A DNA stretch of 64,000 bases from contig NZ_QRDW01000004.1 of NCBI RefSeq assembly GCF_003385955.1, forward strand, positions 310,001-374,000, given 5' to 3'. Of the stretch, positions 1 to 8,004 are shown piece after piece. Position numbers and translations under genes: made by a program. Source of the DNA: Aestuariispira insulae (GTDB lineage: Bacteria; Pseudomonadota; Alphaproteobacteria; UBA8366; Aestuariispiraceae). Each line of letters starts with the position of its first letter. Position 1 is the first letter of the stretch. Under the pieces are notes generated by a model. That model saw only the letters and a program-made list of their open reading frames with translations, made no database searches and was not told the DNA's origin.

Positions 1-15
1 CAGCCGAACAAAAAG

Positions 16-41
16 AAAAGCGCACCCGGAAGTGCGCTTTT
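16..41. terminator. Rho-independent terminator 3' of cysteine synthase
   Basis: A perfect 10-bp inverted repeat (AAAAGCGCAC / GTGCGCTTTT) with a 6-base loop lies just past the stop of the minus-strand cysteine synthase gene. A-rich and T-rich ends on both sides make it usable in either direction. Confidence 0.8.
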
Positions 42-66
42 CCAAGATATTGCCGGCACAGCGAGG

Positions 67-1065
67 TCAAAGCCAGTCAGGTACGGGCAGCTCCTGGCTT
101 TTGAGAAATTCGGGGTTATAGAGCTTGGATTGATAGCGAGATCCGGAATCACACAGAACGGTGACGATGGTTTTCCCCGGCCCCATTTTTTTGGCAAGTT
201 TCATCGCGCCCAAAACATTGATAGCGGAAGAACCGCCCAGGCAAAGCCCTTCATGTTTCAAGAGATCAAACAAAACGGGCAGGGCTTCCTGGTCAGAGAT
301 CTGGAACGGTTCATCAAAATCCACGCCATCAAGATTGGCTGTAATGCGCCCCTGGCCAATGCCTTCCGTGATGGAACTGCCTTCAGATTTCAATTCGCCG
401 TTTTTATAGAAATTGTAGAGCGCTGCGCCCATCGGATCAGCCAGGCCAATCACGATATCCTTATTGTGTTCGCGCAGGGCCATAGCAACCCCTGCAAGGG
501 TTCCCCCGGTGCCAACCGCGCAAATAAACCCATCGACCTTACCCTGGGTCTGTTCCCAGATCTCAGGACCAGTTGTCTCGATATGTCCCTGGCGATTGGC
601 GATATTGTCGAATTGATTGGCCCAGATCGCACCATTGGGCTCGCTGGCCGCGATTTCCTCTGCCAAACGCCCGGAATATTTCACATAGTTGTTGGGATCC
701 TTGTAGGGAACAGCAGGCACTTCACGCAAATCGGCACCCGCCAGTCTGAGCATGTCCTTCTTTTCCTGAGACTGCGTTTCCGGAATGACGATCACCGTCC
801 GATAGCCGCGGGCATTACCAACAAGCGCAAGGCCGATACCGGTGTTGCCCGCCGTTCCCTCAACAATAACACCGCCCGGCCGCAGCAATCCCTTTTGCTC
901 AGCATCCAGAATGATGGCCTTAGCCGCCCGGTCCTTGACCGAACCGCCGGGATTCATGAATTCCGCCTTACCCAAAATGGTGCAGCCGGTCAGTTCGGAT
1001 GGGCCGCGCAGTTTGATCAGGGGCGTATTGCCAACGGCATCCACGAAATCCGCTCTAAATTCCAT
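67..1065 (-). CDS. cysK: Cysteine synthase (O-acetylserine sulfhydrylase type)
   Basis: A 332-residue cytosolic PLP enzyme of fold type II that should make L-cysteine from O-acetylserine and sulfide. The N-terminal VGNTPLIKL motif is followed by PGGSVKDR (residues 39–46), where Lys44 is the expected Schiff-base lysine. The substrate loop reads TAGNTG (71–76) instead of the commoner TSGNTG, and a glycine-rich phosphate-binding GTGGT motif lies further on. Length is normal. It follows the Nudix gene on the same strand by 31 bases, so the two are probably co-transcribed and end at the hairpin at 16–41. A cystathionine beta-synthase-like or O-phosphoserine-using enzyme cannot be excluded from motifs alone. 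Confidence 0.92.
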   Translation of the reverse strand: MEFRADFVDAVGNTPLIKLRGPSELTGCTILGKAEFMNPGGSVKDRAAKAIILDAEQKGLLRPGGVIVEGTAGNTGIGLALVGNARGYRTVIVIPETQSQEKKDMLRLAGADLREVPAVPYKDPNNYVKYSGRLAEEIAASEPNGAIWANQFDNIANRQGHIETTGPEIWEQTQGKVDGFICAVGTGGTLAGVAMALREHNKDIVIGLADPMGAALYNFYKNGELKSEGSSITEGIGQGRITANLDGVDFDEPFQISDQEALPVLFDLLKHEGLCLGGSSAINVLGAMKLAKKMGPGKTIVTVLCDSGSRYQSKLYNPEFLKSQELPVPDWL

Positions 1066-1096
1066 TTCTTTAGTGTCCTTTAAATGAATCTACATT

Positions 1097-1726
1097 CTAT
1101 TTAAGTCCTAGCCAGCGTGAACGCAAGTCCTGCCTTTTGAATGACAGCCAAAAGAGTGCTGTCACCAGCGACATATTCACCAGTTTTCCTTGGATTGCAG
1201 CCTCGAGCGCCTGATCAAAAGCCAGTGTGAAAGCTCTGATATCCTCGCCTTCATCATCCAGTCCATGATGTCCGGAAATAGTTCTCGCGTCGCAACGGGC
1301 GATAAAAAGAACATTTTCTTCTGAACAACCGCCGGCGCTGGGCATGAAGTTGCCGGCTTCCACCAGATCCGATATTTCACATCCGGCTTCTTCAAACGCT
1401 TCACGCTTGGCCACATCTTCAGGGCTTTCACCTTTCTCAATGATTCCTGCGATCGTCTCAACCAGCCAACAATCCTCCCGCCCGCTGGCATAGGCACCGG
1501 GTCGGAACTGTTCAATCAGGACAACTTCATCACGAACCGGATCATAAGGAAGGCAGACGACCGCGTGACCTCGTTCAAAAATCTCCCGCTTGATGGGATC
1601 CGAAAAGGAACCATCATATTTGCGATGGCGGAGGGTATATTCATCGACTTGGAAATAGCCTTTAAAGCGGGTTTCCCGGGCGATCAGCTCCACATCGCCA
1701 CGGGTAAACCTTGTTGGGTTCGTCAT
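1097..1726 (-). CDS. Nudix hydrolase, ADP-ribose pyrophosphatase-like
   Basis: A 209-residue Nudix protein. A perfect Nudix box (G-x5-E-x7-REUxEExGU) spans residues 94–116 and supplies the catalytic metal-binding glutamates. The preceding stretch with EQFRPG (72–77) and the N-terminal beta domain resemble the NudF/ADP-ribose pyrophosphatase group, which hydrolyses ADP-ribose to AMP and ribose 5-phosphate. It starts with ATG and precedes cysteine synthase by 31 bases in the same direction. Substrate assignment is by family resemblance only; other nucleoside-diphosphate sugars are possible. Confidence 0.88.
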   Translation of the reverse strand: MTNPTRFTRGDVELIARETRFKGYFQVDEYTLRHRKYDGSFSDPIKREIFERGHAVVCLPYDPVRDEVVLIEQFRPGAYASGREDCWLVETIAGIIEKGESPEDVAKREAFEEAGCEISDLVEAGNFMPSAGGCSEENVLFIARCDARTISGHHGLDDEGEDIRAFTLAFDQALEAAIQGKLVNMSLVTALFWLSFKRQDLRSRWLGLK

Positions 1727-1803
1727 TTTGTTTTTTCCCGAATTGAGGTCGTTAATCCCTTTGCTGCGGCCATTAGGTCAGAAAGCAGGCACGAGTAAAA
1801 CCC

Positions 1804-1837
1804 GTAAAAGAAATGCCCGGCACAATTGGCCGGGCAT
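1804..1837 (-). terminator. Probable terminator after the desaturase gene
   Basis: An 8-bp inverted repeat (ATGCCCGG / CCGGGCAT, 1813–1820 and 1830–1837) sits 15 bases past the desaturase stop. Read on the minus strand it is followed by TTTCTTTT, a usable but imperfect T tract. Confidence 0.65.
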
Positions 1838-1851
1838 CCTCAGTCTTGAGT

Positions 1852-2766
1852 TCAGATTCTCGCAAAGGGATATTTCGGGATATCTTTAGCTTTCCAGAAA
1901 TGACGCCGGAAAACCTCGCTATAGGATCTGTAAAAATAACCGCCGTTATGCATCAAAATCGCTTCGCGATTGGCACGATAAAAAGCGGGAATCCGGTACC
2001 AGGGCAGGCCGGGGTGATCATGATGCACCACATGCAGGTTGTTGTTCAAAAACAGGAAGCGTGTGAAGAAGCCTCCTTCGACAATAGCCGTCCTGTGGCC
2101 TGGTTCTGCGGCAGGTCGATGTTCCAGGAACGACCGCAGCAATGCCAAAGACGTGCCCGGTAGCGCAAATGTCAGGATGTATTGCCAAAACGGTAACTGA
2201 CACACATTTTCAAGATACCAGGCGATAATAGCCACCAGTGCGCCATGAAACCCCCATGCCGGTAAATGCCTGAAATCTCCCTGTAACAGCATCCTTCCTT
2301 CCTGTGTCAATAACCCACCCATGGCCAGAAACGGCCCGACCAGAAAGCGTCCTAGCAGGGACTGATTGAAGATATATAGTCGCTTTTTCCAACGCGGATA
2401 GCGACACCATTCCGATGCATCCACATAAAAGCTTTCGGGGTCTTGACCGGGGCTGGTCAATTGGTCTGCGGCATGATGCCGGATATGACTTTCCCGGTAG
2501 ATGGAATAGGGGATCCAAAGACTTAACGGCGGCCAACCCAGCAAGGAATTCACAAAGGTCCATTTGGTAGGATGGCCGTGCAAGATTTCATGCTGAATAT
2601 GCATATGCCAGCAAATCAAGATCGCCCCCAGTGGCATCAGTTGCCACCAGCTCATTGAAGACGCATGGAACGTCAGCAGGAACCAACCACCATAAACGGC
2701 AATAATCACAAGCCAGGTCGGCCATTCATATGCACGATAAACTGCCCTGATCCGGTCCTGTGACAT
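1852..2766 (-). CDS. Membrane fatty acid desaturase family protein
   Basis: A 304-residue integral membrane di-iron enzyme. It has the three histidine clusters of the family: HEILHGH (59–65), HIRHH (94–98) and HVVHHDH (245–251), separated by hydrophobic segments. Such enzymes insert double bonds or hydroxyl groups into acyl chains or other lipids; the substrate is not readable here and a carotenoid hydroxylase-like role is a distant alternative. It is divergent from an XRE-family regulator across 184 AT-rich bases that hold a 20-bp palindrome close to this gene's start, so local regulation by that protein is plausible but unproven. Confidence 0.88.
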   Translation of the reverse strand: MSQDRIRAVYRAYEWPTWLVIIAVYGGWFLLTFHASSMSWWQLMPLGAILICWHMHIQHEILHGHPTKWTFVNSLLGWPPLSLWIPYSIYRESHIRHHAADQLTSPGQDPESFYVDASEWCRYPRWKKRLYIFNQSLLGRFLVGPFLAMGGLLTQEGRMLLQGDFRHLPAWGFHGALVAIIAWYLENVCQLPFWQYILTFALPGTSLALLRSFLEHRPAAEPGHRTAIVEGGFFTRFLFLNNNLHVVHHDHPGLPWYRIPAFYRANREAILMHNGGYFYRSYSEVFRRHFWKAKDIPKYPFARI

Positions 2767-2795
2767 CGCTAATTTTCATCCTCATGCTTATTTTT

Positions 2796-2815
2796 CCATC
2801 TAAACAATTAGATGG
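2796..2815. promoter_or_regulatory. 20-bp perfect palindrome in the desaturase/XRE intergenic region
   Basis: The arms CCATCTAA and TTAGATGG flank a 4-base centre, 30 bases upstream of the desaturase start. Position and symmetry fit an operator for a dimeric regulator, perhaps the divergent XRE protein; a leader-RNA hairpin is the alternative. Confidence 0.45.
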
Positions 2816-2950
2816 CTTCAAAACTTGCATGGAACAACGAGGGAGTTGTAATCTTTTATCACGCAACGATACAATTCATATGACTAGTTGATTTAATATT
2901 ATTATGTTGATTTTTATCACCACACTGAGATAGTTCGATCAGGAGAGAAT

Positions 2951-3805
2951 ATGCTGACGAGGGATAGACGCGAAACCGTCCGCCTGTTTCGTAACCGGCT
3001 GACAGAGGCCATGAAAGCAGCGGATATGAACAAATCTGCACTGGCGCGCGTATCAGGCATAGACCGGTCTACCCTGTCTCAGCTGCTGTCCACGGACAAC
3101 GAACGCCTTCCACGCGCTGAAACGGTTGCTTCGATGGCCAAATCCCTTCAAGTCAGCCTGGACTGGCTGCTAGGACTAAGCAACGAAGCCCGTCTTGGTG
3201 CCGCTATCCTAAAGGATTCTATCGAGATTTCACTGACATCGGATGTGCCGACAGACGAATGCCTCGCGGTTTGGCATAAGGAAGCTGTCGGATATAAAAT
3301 ACGCTATGTCCCGGCCGGTCTTCCGGATCTTGTAAAAACACAGGCGGTTTTACAGTTCGAATTTCAGTCCTTTGCCTCTAAATCACCAATCCAGGCCATT
3401 ACCGCCAGTGAAGACAAATTGGAATATTCCAGGCTTCCCGATGCAGACATGGAAATATGCACATCTTTCCAGATGCTTGAAACATTTGCCCGGGGCGAGG
3501 GGATTTGGGATGGGTTGGACCGGGAAGTGCGCCTTGAACAACTTGATCGCATCGCCACTGTCATGGATGAGCTCTATCCGAAATTGCGCTTGTTTCTCTA
3601 TAACGGCCTCACACATCATGCCGCACCCTATACGGTTTTCGGACCAAAACGCGCTGCGATCTACATGGGGCAGATGTATTTTGTCTTTAACACCAGAGAA
3701 CATATCCGAACACTGATTGACCATTTTGACGGCTTGGTGAAAGCCGCGACCATTCAGGCAAATGAGATTCCCGCCTTTATCGAAAAGCTAAAGCGGCAGA
3801 TATAA
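2951..3805 (+). CDS. XRE-family transcriptional regulator with unassigned C-terminal domain
   Basis: A 284-residue protein with an N-terminal Cro/C1-type helix-turn-helix (about residues 14–72, including NKSALARVSGIDRSTLSQLL). The remaining 210 residues form a mixed alpha/beta region I do not recognise; it is too long for a simple phage-type repressor and could be a ligand- or lipid-sensing domain. It starts with ATG after AGGAGAG. It is divergent from the desaturase gene, which is its best candidate target together with itself. There is no signal peptide or membrane segment. Confidence 0.85.
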   Translation: MLTRDRRETVRLFRNRLTEAMKAADMNKSALARVSGIDRSTLSQLLSTDNERLPRAETVASMAKSLQVSLDWLLGLSNEARLGAAILKDSIEISLTSDVPTDECLAVWHKEAVGYKIRYVPAGLPDLVKTQAVLQFEFQSFASKSPIQAITASEDKLEYSRLPDADMEICTSFQMLETFARGEGIWDGLDREVRLEQLDRIATVMDELYPKLRLFLYNGLTHHAAPYTVFGPKRAAIYMGQMYFVFNTREHIRTLIDHFDGLVKAATIQANEIPAFIEKLKRQI

Positions 3806-4254
3806 ACATTGAAGTGCTCACCGGACATTTTCGGCAAGCATCACAAAATTGTGTCACACTAAAAATAATTAGAAAAATCAATAACTCAAATCCACAAACC
3901 TGTTGCTGTGTGCGTGGTTGACATTGTTCAGTTTTCACTATTCGCGACAGGCCGTGGCGTTTTTCGAATAAAGCATGCCGGATTCCGGACAAAAAAGAAC
4001 CTCTTCCATTGACTATGAATATAAGGGACGTTCATACTTTGCAGGTGAACCGATTGGGAGGCCTGTTGAAATTGCAGGCAAAACTAATAACGAGCTAGAC
4101 AATCTGGCCAGCGTAGGCACCAAAACGGGCGTGAAACAGGACTTGCTAGGAAAATCTAAATTCAGCAGTTCTTCTCGGGAGAAAAGTTTCTCACGGGCTT
4201 GATCGCGTGCGCATGACGTGCCCTGCCACGGAGTGGCCAGGAGGGAGACGGCAT
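3806..4254. other. 449-base intergenic region upstream of the peptide ABC operon
   Basis: The first part is AT-rich and probably carries the promoter of the downstream ABC operon, although I could not settle on -35/-10 elements. A 75-codon open frame (3975–4202, plus) starts with ATG but has no good ribosome site, a serine/lysine-rich low-complexity end and no family resemblance; I do not call it a gene. No tRNA, repeat or clear hairpin is visible. Confidence 0.5.
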
Positions 4255-5985
4255 ATGCGAAGCAAGTACAGATTTATCGGGCGCGCAACCAGGGCGCTTG
4301 GTGGGGAAATCCACGAATATATACCTGAGATCGCGGAACAGCATCGCACCGGGCTTGTCGACCGGCGCGAATTTGTTCGCACGGCGGCGCTTCTGGGCAT
4401 GGCCGCACCCGCTGCTTACGGAATGTCGGGCCTTTTGACCGGCAACCGCTTCATCCCTGAAGCAATGGCTCAGGGTAAACCCGGCGGCACGCTTCGTATG
4501 GCTATGCCGGTTCAGGACATGACAGACCCGGCCACTTTCCCGTGGGTTGAAAAATCAAATATTGCCCGTTTCCTGGTCGAATATCTGACCGTCACAGGCA
4601 CCGACAATATTACCCGGCCCTATCTTGCAGAACGTTGGGAAGCCTCTGCCGACCTGAAGACCTGGACTTTTTATCTTCAGAAGGGCGTGAAATGGTCCAA
4701 CGGCGATGATTTCAACGCCGACGACGTTGTGGCGGCCGTAACCCGCTGGCTGGATCCGGCAACCGGGTCTTCGAACCTGGGCCTCTTCGATGCCATGGTT
4801 GAGCAGGTCGATTCCGGCAAAAAAGATGAAAACGGCAATGCGGTTATGACCAAACAAGGCATTGCCGGTGCCATTGAAAAGGTCGATGATCACGCGGTCC
4901 GGTTCAATCTGAAGTCAGCCGCCCTGGCCATGCCGGAAAACTTCTATAACTATCCGACTGCTATCACCCATCGCGGTTTCGGCAAAGATTATGAACCGGA
5001 TCTCTCCAAAAACCCGATCGGCACCCATGCCTTTGAACTGGCTGAATTCCGAATCGGTGAAAAAGCGGTGCTGCGTAAAAACCGAGACTGGTGGAAAGGT
5101 AATTTCTACCTTGATGAAATCCATTATATCGATCTGGGCGAGGATCTGAACGCTGCCGTAGGTGCAATCGCGTCGGATCAGGTCGACATGATCTATCAGT
5201 TGGGCGTCACCCAGTTGGACATCATTGAGCGGTTGCCGAATGTGGATATCCATGAAGCTGTCACCGCCCAGACCGGTGTGTTGCGCATGCAGGTGGATCA
5301 AAAACCGTTTGATGACATCCGGGTCCGCAAAGCCGTTCAGGCCTGTATGGATCGCCAGGCACTTCTGGACATTGCCTATCGTGGCCGCGGTACGGCGGCG
5401 GAAGACCATCATGTGGCACCACTGCATCCGGAATATTTCCAACTTCCGGCGCTCAAGCGCGATCCGGAAAAAGCCAAGGCCTTGCTGGCTGAGGCCGGCT
5501 ATGCAGACGGCATCGAGCTCACTATTGACGTTGGTGATACCAATGGTCCTTGGGAAACAGCTGTATGCGAAGCTTTCAAAACCCAATGTGAGCCTGGTGG
5601 GATTCGTCTCAACATCAACAAAATGCCGTCCAACCAATATTGGGAGGTCTGGGACAAAACCCCATTCGGCCTTACCACCTGGACCCACAGGGCGCTCGGC
5701 ACCATGGTGCTTTCTCTGGGCTATCGTTCCGGCGTGCCGTGGAACGAAACCCATTTTGCCAGTGCTGAATTCGACGCCGCGCTCAGCGAGGCAGAAGGGA
5801 CCCTGGACGTGGCGGAACGCACCAAGAAAATGGAAAAACCGCAACAGATATTGCAGGATGCCGCCGTCATCCCGCAGCCGTTCTGGCGATCCATCTTCAA
5901 GGCCGCGAATAAACGGGTCAAAAACTTCAAGACCCACCCGACCTTCTATCATCAGTTCGAGAATGTTTATCTCGACGATGCCTGA
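4255..5985 (+). CDS. Peptide/nickel-type ABC transporter substrate-binding protein (family 5), Tat-type signal
   Basis: A periplasmic binding protein of the DppA/OppA family, 576 residues from the chosen start. ATG 4255 is preferred over upstream GTG 4207 because GGAGGGAG lies 8 bases before it. The N-terminus has a twin-arginine motif (DRREFV, 36–41) followed by a hydrophobic stretch and a possible cleavage site near AMAQ (about 70–73), preceded by an unusually long 35-residue n-region. The mature part has the family's start, GGTLRMA, and the ABC-binding lobe sequence around VKWSNGDDFNADDVVAAVTR. Two permease genes and a fused ATPase follow. Substrate could be di- or oligopeptides, opines or glycosides. 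Confidence 0.92.
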   Translation: MRSKYRFIGRATRALGGEIHEYIPEIAEQHRTGLVDRREFVRTAALLGMAAPAAYGMSGLLTGNRFIPEAMAQGKPGGTLRMAMPVQDMTDPATFPWVEKSNIARFLVEYLTVTGTDNITRPYLAERWEASADLKTWTFYLQKGVKWSNGDDFNADDVVAAVTRWLDPATGSSNLGLFDAMVEQVDSGKKDENGNAVMTKQGIAGAIEKVDDHAVRFNLKSAALAMPENFYNYPTAITHRGFGKDYEPDLSKNPIGTHAFELAEFRIGEKAVLRKNRDWWKGNFYLDEIHYIDLGEDLNAAVGAIASDQVDMIYQLGVTQLDIIERLPNVDIHEAVTAQTGVLRMQVDQKPFDDIRVRKAVQACMDRQALLDIAYRGRGTAAEDHHVAPLHPEYFQLPALKRDPEKAKALLAEAGYADGIELTIDVGDTNGPWETAVCEAFKTQCEPGGIRLNINKMPSNQYWEVWDKTPFGLTTWTHRALGTMVLSLGYRSGVPWNETHFASAEFDAALSEAEGTLDVAERTKKMEKPQQILQDAAVIPQPFWRSIFKAANKRVKNFKTHPTFYHQFENVYLDDA

Positions 5986-5996
5986 TTTGAAGAAGA

Positions 5997-6020
5997 GGGG
6001 GCTGCCGAACGGCGGCCCCC
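5997..6020 (+). terminator. Intercistronic GC-rich hairpin between binding protein and permease genes
   Basis: An 11-bp stem (5997–6007 with 6010–6020, one G·U pair, 2-base apical gap) lies 12 bases past the binding-protein stop. No T run follows, so it is more likely a 3'-end stabiliser or partial attenuator than a full terminator. This arrangement usually keeps binding-protein mRNA more abundant than permease mRNA. Confidence 0.6.
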
Positions 6021-6150
6021 GACTTCTCACTCTTTGGGAAGTCTCAGATCCAGAAACTGTTCATAAAAACAGTCGGGTCTTGGTGCAGTTCAATGGAACT
6101 TAATGCATTTGCCGGATAATCCTTCCGGGCTCTGATCAGGGTGACATTTC

Positions 6151-7083
6151 ATGGGTATTTTACTTTTAAAGCGACTGGGCATGATGCTGCTTGTTATGCT
6201 TGTTGTTGCATTTCTTCTATTTCTGGCAAATGAAGGCGATCCTTATTCGATCGCACGCGGTGTGCTCGGCCCTTACGCCCAGCAGGAACAATTGACTATC
6301 TGGTTGCAGGAGCATGGCTATGACAAGCCTATCCTCGTGCGCTTCCTCGAATGGCTGGGCAGGGTTGTAACCGGTGATCTCGGTGTCTCGGTTCAGTATA
6401 AGCGCCCTGTTGCGGAGATATTCTGGAGCCGTCTTGGCAATACCGGCATCCTGGCAGCCGCCACATTTGCAATCATGGTGCCCATGGCGCTAATCCTCGG
6501 TGTGCTGGCCGGCATGAAAGAAGGCTCCTTCCTGGACCGGTTCATTTCCGTCCTCTCGATCGGCACAACCTCTGTTCCGGAATATGCCAGCGCTGTTCTG
6601 CTCTCCGTTATTTTTGTCTACAGCCTGGATCTGCTGCCGGGGTCATCTGCCATGTCCAATGGTTTTGACATCATGCAGCTGATCCTGCCGACCATGGTTC
6701 TGGTGCTCTACGGTTTTGGCTATATCGCCCGTATGACACGTGCCTCCATGGCCGAAGTGATGACGACCCATTACATTCGGACCGCAATCCTCAAAGGCAT
6801 CCCCTATAAGCGCGTCATCGTGAAACATGCGCTGCGCAACGCCTTGATTGCGCCCTTTACCGTCATCATGCTGCAGCTCAACTGGTTGCTTTCGGGCGTG
6901 GTGGTCACCGAATATGCCTTTGGTTACAAAGGCTTTGGCGCATTACTGCTGGATGCGGCATTGCGTAAGGATATCTTCGTGATCGAAGCCTGCGGCCTGG
7001 CCGCGGTCTTCGTGGCCGTTCTCTCACAAACCATCGGGGATATCGGCTATACGCTGCTGAACCCCCGGATCCGGTTCAATTAA
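6151..7083 (+). CDS. Peptide-type ABC transporter permease (DppB-like)
   Basis: A 310-residue inner-membrane protein with about six hydrophobic segments, beginning with a hydrophobic helix directly after the N-terminus (LLKRLGMMLLVMLVVAFLLF). The cytoplasmic coupling loop GIPYKRVIVKHALRNALI matches the EAA region that contacts the ATPase. Length and N-terminal arrangement fit the DppB/OppB half of the importer. It follows the binding-protein gene after 165 bases containing a hairpin and precedes the DppC-like partner by 8 bases, so it is within one operon. Confidence 0.92.
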   Translation: MGILLLKRLGMMLLVMLVVAFLLFLANEGDPYSIARGVLGPYAQQEQLTIWLQEHGYDKPILVRFLEWLGRVVTGDLGVSVQYKRPVAEIFWSRLGNTGILAAATFAIMVPMALILGVLAGMKEGSFLDRFISVLSIGTTSVPEYASAVLLSVIFVYSLDLLPGSSAMSNGFDIMQLILPTMVLVLYGFGYIARMTRASMAEVMTTHYIRTAILKGIPYKRVIVKHALRNALIAPFTVIMLQLNWLLSGVVVTEYAFGYKGFGALLLDAALRKDIFVIEACGLAAVFVAVLSQTIGDIGYTLLNPRIRFN

Positions 7084-7091
7084 GGGGACGG

Positions 7092-7991
7092 GTGATTATG
7101 ACCGATACCACCAACAACGACTATGTCGCCAAACCGACCCCGATGATCATTCAGATCCTGAGAGGGATCGCTTTGCTAAGGGAAAGCCCTGTGGGTTTGC
7201 TGGGAGGCAGCATTGTCGCCTTCTTCTTCCTACTGGCCATTCTGGCCCCGATTGTGGCTCCTTATGATCCGAACCTCCCGATCCTGCCATTTGCCCTGCC
7301 GGGCACGGAAGGACCCAATGGGGAATATTTCCTGTTGGGAACTGACCATCTTGGGCGCGACATTCTTTCGCGCGTCGTCTGGGGCGGGCAACGGGTTTTG
7401 TTCTATGCGACACTGGCGACCATATCGGCCTATATCGTCGGTATCATCATGGGCCTGCTGGCCGGTTACTACCGTGGCTGGGTGGATGAACTGATCTCTT
7501 TCGTGGCCAATGTCATCCTCTCTTTCCCCGTTATGGTGCTCTATGTCCTGATCATCACCCAGATCGGGGCGTCTGGGGCCAACATTGTTTTTGCCGTGGT
7601 CTTTGCCAGTTCACCCGGCATCATGCGTATCGTGCGTGGCCTGACACTAGACCTTAGAACCAGGGATTATGTGGCCGCCGCCCAAACCAGAGGTGAAAGC
7701 GGCCTCTGGATCATGCTCGTGGAAATTCTGCCCAATGCCAGGGGGCCTTTGATTGTCGATGCCTGCCTGCGCATGGGCTATACCACCATCACCATTGGGG
7801 CGCTTGGCTTCCTGGGCCTGGGGTTGCCACCTCCGGACCCGGATTGGGGTGGCATGATTACCCAAACCCGGTCTTTCGCCGGGGCGGGCTTTGCCCATAT
7901 GACCCTTGTCCCGGCACTGGCGGTGTCCCTGCTTGTGCTCGGGTTCAATCTGCTGGCCGATGGCCTGCGTGAAGTCTCAATCCGCGATTAA
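7092..7991 (+). CDS. Peptide-type ABC transporter permease (DppC-like)
   Basis: A 299-residue inner-membrane permease, the second half of the translocation pore. The conserved periplasmic-side motif LLGTDHLGRDILSRVVWG and the coupling-loop region around RTRDYVAAAQTRG are typical of DppC/OppC. The start is either GTG 7092 or ATG 7098. The gene is 8 bases after the DppB-like gene and 13 bases before the ATPase start at 8005. Confidence 0.92.
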   Translation: MIMTDTTNNDYVAKPTPMIIQILRGIALLRESPVGLLGGSIVAFFFLLAILAPIVAPYDPNLPILPFALPGTEGPNGEYFLLGTDHLGRDILSRVVWGGQRVLFYATLATISAYIVGIIMGLLAGYYRGWVDELISFVANVILSFPVMVLYVLIITQIGASGANIVFAVVFASSPGIMRIVRGLTLDLRTRDYVAAAQTRGESGLWIMLVEILPNARGPLIVDACLRMGYTTITIGALGFLGLGLPPPDPDWGGMITQTRSFAGAGFAHMTLVPALAVSLLVLGFNLLADGLREVSIRD

Positions 7992-8004
7992 GGGAGGCCT
8001 GACC

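Noticed and set aside
130-1083. Long plus-strand open frame antisense to cysteine synthase
   Set aside because: Shadow of the real gene; no family motifs, no ribosome site, and the minus-strand protein has full PLP-enzyme signatures.
3975-4202. 75-codon open frame upstream of the peptide ABC operon
   Set aside because: Weak start context, low-complexity Ser/Lys end and no family; kept only as a note in the intergenic entry.
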